From Punica granatum (taxonomy: Eukaryota; Streptophyta; Magnoliopsida; Myrtales; Lythraceae), in assembly GCF_007655135.1 (NCBI RefSeq), contig NC_045132.1, positions 16,182,001 to 16,246,000 of the forward strand: a stretch of DNA of 64,000 nucleotides, written 5' to 3'. The stretch's first letter is position 1. Every line of letters begins with the position of its first letter. The notes beneath the pieces are model-generated. The model was not told the DNA's origin. It was given only the letters and a program-made list of their open reading frames with translations, and made no database searches. Made by a program: the position numbers and the translations under genes. This document shows positions 43,401-54,902 of the stretch, in pieces.

Positions 43401-45625
43401 ATACTATTACGGAGAATCAAATAAGATACTATTTAAGAGATTGTATTTGTGAGAGATTTTATATATTTAGTAGAAATATCTTTCTTGATATGATGTATTT
43501 CAATCTATAAATAAGAGAGCCCTCCACATTATTTTGCGTGTGATCCAATTCTATCAATTTTATCTGATTTATAAATGCTTCACTAAAATTAACATATGGC
43601 GGGATACTAATTTGTAAGTTTAATTGCTTTTACCCAAAACTTTCGAAGTCGAGAATCCAAGTAGACATGGGGGAGAGTACACAAAAATCGAAATATAGAA
43701 TTAAATTGTCAAATCCCAAGATTCTATGAAAAATTAACAATTATAATGCTTCAAATATAATTTCATACATATTTTTTTCAATCGATATATAAATTTATAT
43801 CAATATATTGCATTTATTGAAATAAAAATGCATAATGATGCGGAAAAATATTTTTAGGTGGATTCAGTTCGTTGCACTAGACACAATTATATAAAATTTC
43901 TACATAGCTACTTTTTCAAATGTCTAGGAATATTATTACCAAAAGATTGGATGATAATATCGCCATTTGGTTGTTTAGTTCATCCACTTTTTTTTTTGGT
44001 TACAAACGACATTTACAGGTCTTGTTCGAGGATATGCACATGGAATTCTAAATAAAAAAGGACAAGTAATCCTTCTAATAAGAACTGAACCTAAATTTTT
44101 TAATTATCAATTAAAAGTGTGTAGAATTGCAGTACACCCTCTTTCTCTGGTTTAGTTCATCCACATTATCCCTTCATTCTACTAATTTTCTTTTTCGTTA
44201 ATTTCTTATTTTCTGATTGTTTGTTCAATATTTGTGCATTGCAGAAGAGATAGTTTCATTACTCATAGAGCCTTCTGCGATGCTTTGGCTGAAGAGAACA
44301 ATAAGGTGAACCAAGGCCTTGCCGGGAACCAAATGCCGGAACTCATTTCATCGTCCAATAATCACAACAATGCACCCCTCAACATTGGCATGAACGAATT
44401 CGCCACAACCTTCGACCCCAAAAACCCTCTCAAGTCCCTTCCTCAGGAGCTCATCCCCGTGCCGTTCAAGTCCAACAACTTGAACAGCATGGCGATGTCC
44501 GGAGGGATTGGAGGTATGTTCTCGAGCAGCTCCGGCACCCTCTTCGGTGGCCCTAGGAGCTCCATGCAGATGTCCATGTCCCCATCGTCGTCGAGCCTCC
44601 AACTGAGCTCGAACACTTCCTCCTCTGGGTTCAACTACCTTCAGGACACAAAGACGGGCTGCCAGGTCTCGCCCTCCTCTGCCCACATGTCGGCCACCGC
44701 GCTGCTTCAGAAGGCAGCCCAAATGGGCGCTAGCGCAAGCAATAGTATTAACTCCCCGATGATGCAGAAGAGCTTCACCAGCAGCATGGCAGGTATAATT
44801 AGTGCATGCTATGTGGTTCATAAATTTAAATTCTCACACAGTAATTACTGAGTGCCGAGAGGTCGAGGCAAGCTGATTAGGAGGATGTACCGATGCATAG
44901 TTTGGTCCCCTATTCTTACCATTTGATCTCACTTAGAACAAAAATTGGCAGAGCCCTCTATGAATATTGTTGGTGTTTGTGCGCGAGAAATTTTTGTAAT
45001 GGCAACTTATATTGCAACGTCAATTTTTTTTCAAATAGGTCCTAACCAGTTCACTCCAATCCGACCACCTTCCTACAAAGAGGCCAGCCAGCAACAGAAT
45101 GACAGCAGTAGCACATACGAGCAGCACCGCTTCCCAAGTCAACCCGAACCAAACTTCATCGGGACAACAACCAATGGCAGTTTCACGAACCACCTGTTAC
45201 AGAAGAACAACCCCCAGGAGACTATGTCCCACCTCATCGACGGCGCTAATGGGATTGGTAGTCCCGGCCCACAACCTATGCCCGACCACCTGGGCATCTT
45301 CTCCAACATGTATGGCCCTGCATTAGACCACCAGGGAAACCAACTAGGGTTCATGAAGGCCAGCAGCAGAAGCATTGGCGATGACCAAGACAGCAGTGGA
45401 TCAAGTATGGTCCCCAGCGGGCCTGATAGGAATAGCCAAGCCAGGCCATCGAGGTTTGGGGCAGCAGCAGACAGTAACAATGTGATGACAGTGGATTTCC
45501 TGGGAATTGGAGGAGGCTCGAGGGGACCAGGGAGTAGAAGTAATTTGCACGAGCAACAGATGTCGGTGATGGGCCATTTCGGGCACGGAGAGTCAGCCAT
45601 GGAGAAACAAATATGGGATCTTTGA
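40469..45625 (+). CDS. IDD: INDETERMINATE DOMAIN (IDD) C2H2 zinc-finger transcription factor
   Basis: Nuclear DNA-binding regulator; family members partner GRAS proteins (SHR/SCR, DELLA) in development and hormone response. Model: 40469-40679, 42081-42477, 44245-44792, 45039-45625; 1,743 bp, 580 aa, all junctions in phase. MSNFSGEEGSFSSGNTG starts the protein; an earlier in-frame ATG (40436) is less family-like. Basic KKKRN at 61-65 is a likely nuclear signal. Zinc fingers: C92/C95/H108/H112, C133/C138/H156/H161, C168/C171/H184/C188 and C195/C197/H210/C214; the fourth crosses the exon 2-3 junction. The C-terminal half is Ser/Asn-rich with MSATALLQKAAQMGA (exon 3) and TVDFLGIGG (exon 4), the conserved GRAS/co-regulator motifs. 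Intron 1 appears to use a GC donor. Intron 2 (1.8 kb) holds a MITE and a SINE. Subgroup (JKD-, ENY/GAF1-like or other) not resolved. Confidence 0.95.
40680..42080 (+). other. IDD intron 1, apparent GC-AG intron
   Basis: The reading frame requires G-T-P before, and D-P-N-A-E-V after, the junction (family consensus GTPDPDAEV). This places the donor at CCAG|GCAAAT and the acceptor at CCCACAG|ACCC. No GT donor nearby keeps the frame. GC-AG introns are a known minor class with strong flanking AG|GCAAGT; here the +5 position is A, which is weaker. A single-base sequence error (GC for GT) is the alternative. Confidence 0.75.
42945..43250. mobile_element. MITE (GTTTGGTT family) in IDD intron 2
   Basis: Starts TTTTGTTTGGGATTAGAG and ends TACAACCAAATAAGG, with TTGTAATGATTG, ATTATGAGAAAA and GAGAATTTAGTATTAAA inside, as at 26493-26788. 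Two imperfect internal copies (about 43005-43075 and 43070-43150) are visible. Confidence 0.55.
44050..44150 (-). mobile_element. SINE fragment in IDD intron 2
   Basis: + strand words AATCCTTCTAATAAGAACTG and TGTGTAGAATTGCAGTACACC align with the other - oriented SINE heads (5.6, 12.8, 38.2 kb). It lies about 95 bp upstream of exon 3. Confidence 0.4.
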
Positions 45626-45709
45626 GAGGGTTAATGTACTTATGGTAATCAAAACTGACACCATGAACTTTGCATATACTGTTAGCTTCACAGATATTGG
45701 TGTGGAGAG

Positions 45710-45715
45710 AATAAA
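45710..45715 (+). terminator. Poly(A) signal of the IDD gene
   Basis: AATAAA is 85 bp after the stop codon, followed by T-rich sequence. It is the only canonical signal before the SINE at 45790. Confidence 0.6.
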
Positions 45716-45789
45716 TTGTTTCTTCTTATAACGTTAGCTGGAAAATGCTTCTTTTTTTTTTTTGGTTAGGATGAAATAGAAATCTTAAT

Positions 45790-45890
45790 AATTAATAAAT
45801 GGACATTGATAGTACCACTGAATATCGAATCTGGAACATCTTGATTATCAGGCGAGAGTGTAAGCCACAACACTCTCTTTTGATAAATGT
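45790..45890 (-). mobile_element. SINE fragment downstream of the IDD gene
   Basis: On -, TTGTGGCTTACACTCTCGCC then TGATAATCAAGAT and box B CCAGATTCGATATTC, closely matching the SINE at 8655-8815 (TCTCGCCTGGTAATCAAGAT). Confidence 0.6.
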
Positions 45891-45904
45891 TTCCTTTTTT
45901 TTTT

Positions 45905-46080
45905 TTTGGTATAGTATAAATGTTTTTTTTTCCATTATAAAGGAGGCTTAAGGCCTAGCACAATGAAAGATAAATCATAAATAACTAATAAAAGGGCACG
46001 GCTACTCCCACTAGGTATCGAACCTGCGACCTCTAGGTCAATAGGCAATAACGTATATCACTGTGCTATACCCTCTTTTA
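45905..46080 (-). mobile_element. tRNA-derived SINE
   Basis: On -, box A TATAGCACAGTGATA and box B GCAGGTTCGATACC are followed by TAGTGGGAGTAGCCGTGCCC and a body ending in an A run (T run on + at about 45914-45940). The B box is nearly consensus. Confidence 0.75.
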
Positions 46081-46102
46081 ATAAATGCTTTTCGTTTTTT
46101 AG

Positions 46103-46784
46103 TGAAATGCATTTTGCCTCCCAATCTTTATGCCTAGTGTCGAATTGCCCCTCGACCTTTAAAAAATTACACCATACCACTCGACCTATTTATAAAGAAG
46201 CAAAGTACACCCTCTGCCAACTCTCTGATCACCTTTCCGGCCAAATATTAATTTATTAATTTCAACTTTTAGAAAATCATTTTAAAACTTAAAAAAATCA
46301 AAAATTAAAAAGCCAAAAGCCAAGAATAGTTAATGAGAGAGGAGAGAAGGGGCCGTGGTTGCAGACGTTGATTTCTTGGGTGGCCTTGGTTCTTCATCTT
46401 CCTGTTGTGTCTCAATTTCAAGATCTGGGTTAGGACATAGCCAATTTCTCTCATAGAATTCCGTTTTCGATCAAGCGATTAATGCATTTCAATGCAAGAG
46501 TTGCCACCTCGTTGAGGTATTGCTAGTTGATATCCCCTCTTTAACTATAGTTCTGATTCAAGATTCTTTTTTCGCTTTTTTTAAAAAAAATATTTAGGTT
46601 TTTATTTTAAATTTTAAAATGATTTTCTAAAATTTGAAATTAATAAATTAATTTTTGGCCAGAAAAGTGATCAGAAAGTTAGGAAAATTGGGCGAAGGTG
46701 TACTTTGCTTATGGTGTAATTTTTTAAAGGTCGGGATGCATTTTGTCACTAAGCCCAAAGGTTGGGTGGCAAATCGCTTTTTAC
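46103..46784. mobile_element. Mutator-like foldback element carrying unique sequence
   Basis: Arms of about 190 bp (46103-46300 and 46600-46784) are inverted complements. Left: GCATTTTGCCTCCCAATCTT, CTCGACCTTTAAAAAATTAC. Right (complement): GATTTGCCACCCAACCTTTG, CCGACCTTTAAAAAATTACA. The flanks TTTTTTAGT and CTTTTTACT could be a decayed 9-bp duplication. The 300-bp centre (46310-46600) is non-repetitive and less AT-rich, as in Pack-MULEs that carry host gene pieces, but I cannot name the source. Confidence 0.6.
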
Positions 46785-46789
46785 TCTTC

Positions 46790-47480
46790 TTTTTTGAAGC
46801 CTGAGATCACTTCCTCAGAATTTCCTTATATGCAACTTTTAAAAGAGTTTTTTTTACTCCATCATATTTTTGGCAAATTCCTCTCGTCAGTTTTATTATT
46901 CAATTAGTTTGGCTATTGGAATTCTTTAGTACCATTATTCAGGGCGAGTCCACACTTCGCTTTGGTAGTCTGAGCCTCCAGAGGAAGGATAGTGAAAGTT
47001 CTTCAAAATCAGGTCGAAAATCATGTTTGCAGGAGCGTCTTAATGTAGTTGGCCTCTCCTTCTTCGGGTCCAAATGAAAGAGGAGAAGAGAGGAAGAAAA
47101 ATGGTTATAAGACATGCATGACATACTCACAAGTTCAAGATCAAGTAAGGCTACAGAAAATGTGATGTTGAAGTGGGATCAATGGATATGCTAGAGGACG
47201 AAGCTTATATGTGATGGGAGTATATCACGTGCCAATGCTATATATGAGTAAGCGTCCTCCAATATCTCTTGGTTTTAAGAAATATCACCAAAAAAAAATA
47301 CTATTGTTGAAAAAAATAGATTTTTTATATGTCTAGTGACACAGTGTCACGTGATATACTCATTATACACAATATATTCTCATGTTGCAGATGAAATTCA
47401 ACCACCCGAAATATATATCCCATGATTTGAGAGAAATCAGGTTGAAACTAACTAACTTGTGCCAGGGGACTTTAATGATA
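46790..47480. other. Intergenic sequence
   Basis: No gene or bounded repeat supported. A 60-codon - frame near 46939-47130 shows no known domain. Confidence 0.4.
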
Positions 47481-48325
47481 CATTTGTTTCACTGTAATAG
47501 AATTGGTCATGAATGTAATGAGGACAAAGTATTAATTAATAAGTAATAGAATTGAGATTACATAGGAACTTATTTGTTTCACAGGATATAATAGAGGATA
47601 TAAGAATTACAATACTTAAATTTAGTTTGAGAGTATGATAGAAAGGTTTAGAATTAAAATACGAAATTACCATCCCAAAAAAAAATGCCCCATCGAAAAA
47701 TATTAAAAATTTATTTATTAAAAATTATATTAAAGTAATATTTATTTTAAAAATTTATAAAACTAAAATGAAAAAACAAATTACTATTTAAAAAAAAAGG
47801 AAGAAGACGACGCTGGTTCGACTAGCCCTTGGCTCGTGAACCCGACCATAGGGCTCAGAGCCTTGGGTGAGTCTTGGGAGTCGAGTTAGTCGGAGGGCTC
47901 GAAACCTCCAGGAGCCCGTTAACTCGGATCTGGCCTGGTAGGTTAGATCGTCATCGAGGCTAGATCTAGTCTGGCCAGCTCGAGAGCAACGGGGAGGTTG
48001 TCTCCATTTCGTCGGCAATGGAATTCCGACAGCGGCCGCCCGCGGAGAGGGGTGGCAACAGTGGAATAGGGGCAACATAGGGGTGGTGGGTTTGGAAAAT
48101 TTGAAGAATAGTCGAAGGTAATTTAGTAATTTCATTCATATTATGTATGTGTATTACCTATTACGTACAAAGAGGTCGGGTATTGCAATTCAACGTCTAT
48201 TACGGATAAAAGTCCAATCCATAATTGCATTTACAATTACTGGTCAAAACAAATAAAGTAATAGGTATTACGTATGAAATAAGTTTGTAATGGAGTTCCC
48301 TTTCATGCGAACCAACCGCACCCTA
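47480..48325. repeat. Probable MITE-type repeat with a GC-rich insert
   Basis: The left part repeats TTTGTTTCAC and TAATAGAATTG words (47483-47590). The right part has ATTACGTATGAAATAAGTTTG and TTCGCATGA/TCATGCGAACC words that partly complement the left. The centre (47795-48115) is GC-rich with a 115-codon - frame of no known domain. The ends and duplication are not certain. Confidence 0.4.
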
Positions 48326-48592
48326 TATTTCTTGGGACGGAGATCCTGTTAGAGCTTTGAGGTACCAAACTTCCATTCTTTACCCTTCCAAAGTAAGATA
48401 TAACCGACTCTTTCAACAGAAACTGCTGCTAAGACAACAACACAAGCTTCAGAATTTATAAACCTAGGCTACTCCCATACATCTTCCTTAATAATCAAAC
48501 TCAACTTATCATGAGGTTTAATCGAGGGAAAACGTGGAATTCCCTAGTGCAGTCTTTAACAAGAGGACCAATGTGGCAACTTTAAGGAGTTT

Positions 48593-48767
48593 GGTCTAGT
48601 GATCAATGACGAGTTCATGTATTCATCCAAACCTGGATTGGAAATCACTTGGAGCCATCGGAGTGCCTTTGGGGTGATTACCCACTCCGTGCACTATCGG
48701 GGTCCACGGAGGCCTAGAAATTAATCGAGCGAAGCTCAAACACCCCGGGTCAACCAAAAAAAAAAAG
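48593..48767 (+). mobile_element. SINE with poly(A) tail, inserted in the LINE
   Basis: Starts GGTCTAGTGATCAATGACG, contains GGAGTGCCTTTGGGGTGATT, CGTGCACTATCGGGGTCCAC and GGAGGCCTAGAAATTAATCG, and ends AAACACCCCGGGTCAACC plus an A run to 48767. No coding. The compact body with a 3' A tail is SINE-like; the box B (GGATTGGAAATC) is degenerate. LINE-derived sequence flanks its right side. Confidence 0.6.
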
Positions 48768-49116
48768 GACCAAGTGGCAAGCATGTATGATGCCAAAAAG
48801 AACTGGGTATGTCCATACCCACATAAAACAAGTATCAATTGAAATCAACAAGAGATTCCTTAGAATGTATATATGTCTTATTTCATACCTCAAACTCTTT
48901 GATTCCAAGTCCTGCTCAACTGTTAGAGAGACAAACATCTGGACTATTATGATCATCTTCTTTGGAAAGATAACATTATTGCATTAGAAGTTCACCATGC
49001 TAAATAAAAACATAGTTAATTAATTAGTTGGAACTTACTAGCATAACATAAGAAATTAGAAGTCCAACTCTTGATGCGAGATTTAATCTCGTCAGTGAGA
49101 GCTTCGCAATCTTTAG

Positions 49117-49465
49117 GGGGTTTTTACCTAAAATGACTCATGGTTTGTCCGTTTTGTCAAATCTATCATATGCTCTTTTTTTTGTCAAATCTATCACATG
49201 GTTTACTTTTTGCATCAAATCGATCCCGGTGTTATCTTTTCCGTCAACATCTAACGGCCATGCTGACGTGACACGTGGAGAGATAGTGGGCCACACTTGC
49301 CACGTAGGTGCCACGTCAGCACTGCCGTTCGATGTCGACGAAAAAGATAATGCCGGGATAAATTTGATGCAAAAAGTAAAACATGGGATAGATTTAACCC
49401 AAAAAAAAGCATATGATAGATTTGACAAAACGGGCAAATCATGGGCCATTTTAGGTAAATACCCC
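49117..49465. mobile_element. Mutator-type MITE (349 bp), copy 2, inside the LINE
   Basis: Same element as 22474-22818: ends GGGGTTTTTACCTAAAAT and (complement) GGGGTATTTACCTAAAAT, with GTTTGTCCGTTTTGTCAAAT within. It is flanked by CAATCTTTAG at 49107-49116 and 49466-49475, a perfect 9-10 bp duplication. LINE coding sequence reads across the site when it is removed. Confidence 0.92.
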
Positions 49466-49799
49466 CAATCTTTAGCTGATAATCTACCAGACAATAGGGG
49501 CTCCTTGGTATATGACAAGCAAAATTCTTTAGTCAGTAAGACATCAACTTGAGATTTCGAAGGTCCAGCCCAAATGAATTAAATCTTCACTCAGAGAGAA
49601 TATAGAACTCATCCAACATATGAAAAATAGCATCAAGAAATCTGGCGAACCATCAAAGAACAAAAGTAAATCATGAGCAAAACAAAGATGGGTGAGATGA
49701 AGCTTCTTACATCTAGGGTGAAATTTGATTGCACCCTTACTGCTGTCTCATGTAATAACTAAGTCAAAATCTCCAGCGCAAGCACAAACAAATAGGGGA

Positions 49800-49948
49800 A
49801 ATAGGGTCTCCTATTAAAGTGACGCACGCTCTCACCTGTCAACCAAAAGACTATAGATTCGATACTCTTGGTGGGACTACCCATACCCCTTTATTAGATA
49901 TTAGAATTTCTATTTCCTACGGACTTCCCTTGTAACCAAAAAAAAAAG
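49800..49948 (+). mobile_element. SINE with poly(A) tail, inside the LINE
   Basis: GCACGCTCTCACCTGTCAACC, box B ATAGATTCGATACTC, GGTGGGACTACCCATACCCC, TTTATTAGATATTAGAATTT and an A run at 49938-49948. It matches the 8655-8815 copy over its body. It interrupts the LINE between its GDPISP-like and FAHDLL-like parts. Confidence 0.75.
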
Positions 49949-50390
49949 AGTCTCCTTATCGGATTCATTTACCTCGTTTGAAATATCTTGCCAGTGAACC
50001 ATTTACAAAGACAAAAAATCAAGAAGAGGTAGTGCAATATCCACCTGACATTATTATCTGGGAAAACGAATATCATGACATCGATTAAAAGAGACTAACA
50101 GAACCATATGCCTGCATAAGGTCTATCTTGACCGCTTGTCTCCAAGAAACTCCAGTATCTAGTGGTAATTATTCATCAGTTCGGAAGATAAAAGGACATT
50201 AATTATCAAAGAGCCTTCTCCCTTTTATAAAAACAAAAGCTTTCTGATTTCAGCCAATTAAGTTAAGCAATACCACATGCATTCTATTTGCAATAATTTT
50301 TTTTAGATGCATTTATACATGATATTGCAACACAAAATGGGACAAGAATTCCTCATAGATTATCTTTTTAGAGACCTTTTCCGCCCCAAA

Positions 50391-51625
50391 TGTCTCGCAG
50401 GAACTCTCCGCCACACACGCGTGGTAGTTATCTTGCTAGGCGTGCCAGGGCGCAGTCCCAAGGTAGTGAGATGGTGGAACCACCAACCATCCTCACCGAT
50501 CTAATGCGTACCGCCTCAGTACATGAGGTCCGAAGGATTAGCCGGTGGCTGGATTTCCTTAGAGATGAGTAGGTCGCGGTGCTTTACGATTGGATAAGTT
50601 CCAGACGATGTCGCGGCCACAAGGGAAAGGTTGTTTTAGTTCTCCCAACGTATGCATGATCGTGTAGCCCGACTCATAAAAGGAGCCGACCTCGAAGCTA
50701 GTTGTTCACAGTCCAAGGAGGCCCATGAGCTAGCTAGTTTCAACTACAGGATAGCCGAGATAATTGAGCTCAAGGCCGAAACCTTAGCTCGGTGAATATC
50801 TTGACCCGAAAGCCAATATTAGTTATGGTAGCCAACAGATCGAAGGTAGGGTGACCCCAGAAGGTCGATAGGATTGCTTCGGAAAGCGATTTAGTACACG
50901 GTATATAAAGGTGCTGGAAAAATATATATTGAAGGTGCAATGGGATAAAAGTAAGAATAGAAAAGATACATGCGTTTGATTAATGTGCCAAAGAGGGTAT
51001 TACAATAAAGAAACTCGACTTATATAGGCTAAGCATGAGCGCCTCCTAAGATAACAAAAATCAGGAAATAAACGACTAAACTTAATAAGTAGCTAATCTG
51101 AGACTGTGGAAATAATGTCAACTTATTTAGATATTTAATAACCTAATATAGTGATTAATTAACAAAAGTAGGATATAGCAAATATGGAAGATGCCACCAT
51201 TACGTTCTCTCATTTCCATGATGTCCATTGCCTTAGATGCATAGATGTCTTCTAAATATAGGAGATTCTCTTGCAACATATAAACGTATCTTGTATGGAA
51301 AGGAAAAGCAAGACCACCTTGAGTTCTTCATAGAAGTAAACTTCCTAAATATAAGCTCTATAGAATATTCTCTTCATTTAATGAAGCTACATTTAGGTTT
51401 GTTTATGTCTTGAACAAGGAAACAAACCCGAAATTTCCTTCTTTGAGCCGTCGAACTCCTTATGGCTATTTGGGTTGAGTATTGCCACAGATTCGAGTCG
51501 AGACGTGTCTCGAAAAACAATTATTGGATATTCTTCTTGCTTGGGCTGATCTCATGGGCTTCTCTTGATCCATGACACGTCTTGACCCACATTTATCACG
51601 AAGTGCGGAAAATGGGTGTAAAAGA
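50391..51625 (-). repeat. Element B: 3' LTR
   Basis: Pairs with 55412-56658. On - it starts near TCTTTTACACCCATTTTCCG and ends CTGCGAGACA. A TATA-like CCTATATAAGTCG lies on - near 51022-51034. Shared words include TCGCGGCCAC and GGAAAGGAAAAGCAAGACCA. Confidence 0.88.
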
Positions 51626-53130
51626 TACCCTCTCATGTCTAGTCACGGGAGAGTATTGAGCAGAGCTAGATATGTAATTATTAGTTTCCGCATTGATCCT
51701 TGAACAGTATGGAATGTATTAGCCGTGTATCGGCCATTAGACTTCTAAATTGAACGTTTCTCGCAGTAATAATTCTAGCGGCCATGTAGCCAGCTAAGAC
51801 ATTTAACGCATCTTCTAGCCGTGGGGTCAATCTTAGGGTGGTTTGCCGTAAATCGGCTGCTAATCGGATTCAGCTAGAAACCGACCTTCCAAGCTCCTCG
51901 TGAAGCTTGTGATATTTTACAGATGATGGAGCCGATGGTTACATTGTGCTCAGCCCATTTACTCGCAGCTAGCTCGCCCGTAGCCTTTAATGGGAATTCC
52001 AACTGCAGCTGTTTAGCTAACTATTTTTCATTAGCCTGGGCAACTAGTAGTTGAACACTTGAAGATTGGCTAATTGGATGGTGGCCGGCTGGAAATTGAG
52101 CAGTTGAAAATGGATTAGCTGGAGACTGATTAGATGCTAGCCTCTCTGCTCTTTGACGTCGTTGCTCGAGACCCTTTTGGGATTTCGTGAGCGATACTCG
52201 ATTCTTTGGATGCTCCAACAATCTCCAATGATCAGTGGGAACATTGGCTGGTGGGACAATGAAGCGCGGCTTAGTTGGAATCCTCCGAGTAGCTGGCTGC
52301 GACATACTCAACTGCTTTTGATCCGGTTAGACTATGATCCTCCAAATTTTTTTGTGGCTAACTCTAAGCGTGGCATCAACTCCCCTAGCATGCTGACCGC
52401 TCGGCTACTTAACTTTAAGTCACGGCTACAGCATTAGCCACTACCCCCCCGAGCATTCTTGACGCTCGGTTGGTGGTTTTTGGCTACAACTATAGGATTA
52501 GCTGCAACCCTCCAAGCGTTCTCAACATTCTACTAATAGTATCGGACAATAACCACAGGTCCGGCTACTACCCCTCGAGCGTTTTTAACTCTTGGCTGGT
52601 TATGTTCAATGACATTAGCTAGCTGTTCTGTAGTAGCCAGCTTCTTCACAATTGACCCCGAAGAAAATGAAGTATTTCCCTTAACTACGGAATTCAAACA
52701 ATGGAGGCACATCTTACCGAGTAGCTCCTTAAGTATTTCCTTCACCTCCTCAGCCATTACGTATTGCTCATTCTCAAGCTTCTACTTGGGCAAAATGGAC
52801 TTCAAGTTAGCTGCTCCAACAAGCATACTAGTCGAGGCGGAGAATGGGTTTGTGTCAACCTTCAGTAGCTTTTTGGCAAAAGTAAATGTTCCCCGATTGA
52901 TCTTTTCTTAAATGATATTGTGCAAACTCACGCAATCTTTGGTCGCATGCCTCTAAGAACCATGGAAACGACAAAAGTCTTTGTTCTTTAATTCTTCCGT
53001 CGTTGGGTGCTTGTGGTCTTTGTTCTTTAATTATTCAGTCTTGTAGACATCGAAGGAATAATACTTCACTCGGTCGAAGAAATTCGACCTTTCATCTCTA
53101 CTTACCTTTGCCCAAACAAGAGGTGGCCAT

Positions 53131-53445
53131 GCTAAGGGTTTATCGGCAATTATTTCAGCCGCACCGACCTCGTAGTCTTCATCATAGTCATCCAAAATAG
53201 GATGGACTCTCCGTTTATCCTCCGAGCAATCATATTTCTTCTCGGAATCTTCTCTAAGAAATCTCTCGTAGCTGGCCACCTTTGTTGCTAAGGGTTTATC
53301 GACAATTATTTTAGTTGCACCGACCTCGTAGTCTTCATCATAGTCATCCAAAATAGGATGGACTCTCTCCATTTATCCTCCGAGCGACCATATTTCTTCT
53401 CGAAATCTTCTCTAAGAAATCTCTCATAGCTAGCCGCCTTTGTTG
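53131..53445 (-). repeat. 156-bp tandem duplication within gag
   Basis: GCTAAGGGTTTATCG starts at 53131 and again at 53287. The period of 156 bp is 52 codons, so the coding frame is kept: HPILDDYDEDYEVGA occurs twice in the - product. Confidence 0.9.
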
Positions 53446-54650
53446 ATAACTCAAAGAAATCTCATAAGCCCACATCTTGAAACTTCTTTTTCAGCCTTCG
53501 CTCAAAGCCGTTTTTGCACATCCGAACAAACTCAGATTCAAGAAGATAAGCTCGGCACTTCTGCTTTGCCAACTTGAATTGAGTAATATATTCCTCAACC
53601 CTCTCACCCAGCTTTTGAGAAAGATTAAACAAGTCGTTGAGAGTTGTCTCCATTTTAGTTCGGTAGAACTGGGTATGAAATTTTGCCTCTATGTCCTCCC
53701 AACTCCTAACTGATTGGGCCGGCAAGGAAAAATACCAATTGAATGTCATACTAGTAAGTGAATTGGAGAACAATCGCAATTTGAGATAATCATTCCGGGC
53801 CACCTCGCAGCATTGGCTTATGAACCTCGCAATATGCTTGACAGACGATTGTGAGTCGTCACCCAAAAAAAGAGTAAACTTGGGTATCTTGAAGCCTCTA
53901 GGAAATGGATGGTCTTGGTCCACCTATTCGGGATATGGTTGGCAGTAGATTGTCCTATCCCCGTGGTTTAAAGTCGAGCCGTACATCTCTCGAATCAACT
54001 CTTGCAAGTTGTTTCGATCAATCTGTGGTAGCCAAGCTTCTTGTTGTATTAGCTTATTAGTTGGCTGCAGTGGTTGCATGGGTTGAGCCTTCCTTTATTG
54101 AACCAGCAGTGATAGATGAGCTGGTATGTGGGCAGCAACAGCTGGCTGAAGCTAGTAATCTTGGTGTCGAGGAGCAGCAATGGCTGGCTGTAATTAATTA
54201 GCAACCGGCTGCTATAATGGCTGATTGAGTGCACCCAGTTGACGTTGGTGTGGTTGATGTATGGCTGATTAATCAGTGTTGCTGGTGGTGTTTGTGGTGT
54301 TTGCAATGCGGTCCAACTGTATACATGGGCTGCTGCTGCATTGGCTGATCAGTGACGGCAGCTGGCTGATTTGTGCTTGTATCTAGTGACATAGTCTGAA
54401 GCGGTTAATGAGCTGATGTAGCGGGCTAGTGCATAAGCTGGCAAGTAGCGGCTGGTGACAACGTTGGTTGTTTTTGCGCAAGCTGATTAGCTAACGACTG
54501 AATCTGGGACTATTGGCGTCATTGCAATGCAGGTAACGAGGTTGATAGCTCGCGTGACGAAGACATGAACTGTGGAAGTCTCGCGGCTGTTGTGGCCCAT
54601 GAATCAAAGTATTCTTGCAGTTGTGTTTGATTTGGATCCATACTAGGAAC

Positions 54651-54902
54651 GTGCGATACATGCGACTCTAGCACGGGATATGACTGCAAAGCTTGAGAAA
54701 TCGTGGTTGCAAGTGACAATGACTCACTATGAGCGTGCGATACATGCGACTCTAGCACGGGATATGACTGCAAGGCTTGAGAAATTGTGGTTTCAAGTGA
54801 CAATGACTCACTATGAGCGTGCGATACATGCGACTCTAGCACGGGATATGACTGCAGAGCTTGAGAAATAGTAGGTGCAAGTGACAATGACTCACTATGG
54901 GA
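54651..54902 (-). repeat. 84-bp tandem triplication within gag
   Basis: GTGCGATACATGCGACTCTA starts at 54651, 54735 and 54819. The period is 28 codons, in frame; the product repeats TISQALQSYPVLESHVSHAH three times. The copies differ by few bases. Confidence 0.95.

Larger units (their letters stand above)
48768..50385 (-). pseudogene. LINE reverse transcriptase, 3' (C-terminal) part, decayed
   Basis: On -, in broken frames: IIANRMHVVLLNLIG-NQKAF near 50300-50215 (family KIIANRLK..LP.LI...QSAFV), FIKGRRLFDN, QAVKIDLMQAYGSV (family KVDL.KAYDSV) near 50115, CKKLHLTHLCFAHDLLLF near 49690 (YADD motif region, with D replaced by H), SAKDCEALTDEIKSRIKSWT across 49480/49090, and GLGIKEFEVWNKTYILRNLL near 48890. 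It is interrupted by a MITE (49117-49465) and a SINE (49800-49948). Its N-terminal half resumes at 56664-57250. LINE RT copies its RNA at nicked chromosomal DNA. Confidence 0.8.

Noticed and set aside
44348..45600. Long - strand open frames opposite IDD exons 3 and 4
   Set aside because: Shadows of GC-rich Ser/Asn/Gly-coding exons; the + strand frames carry the family motifs.
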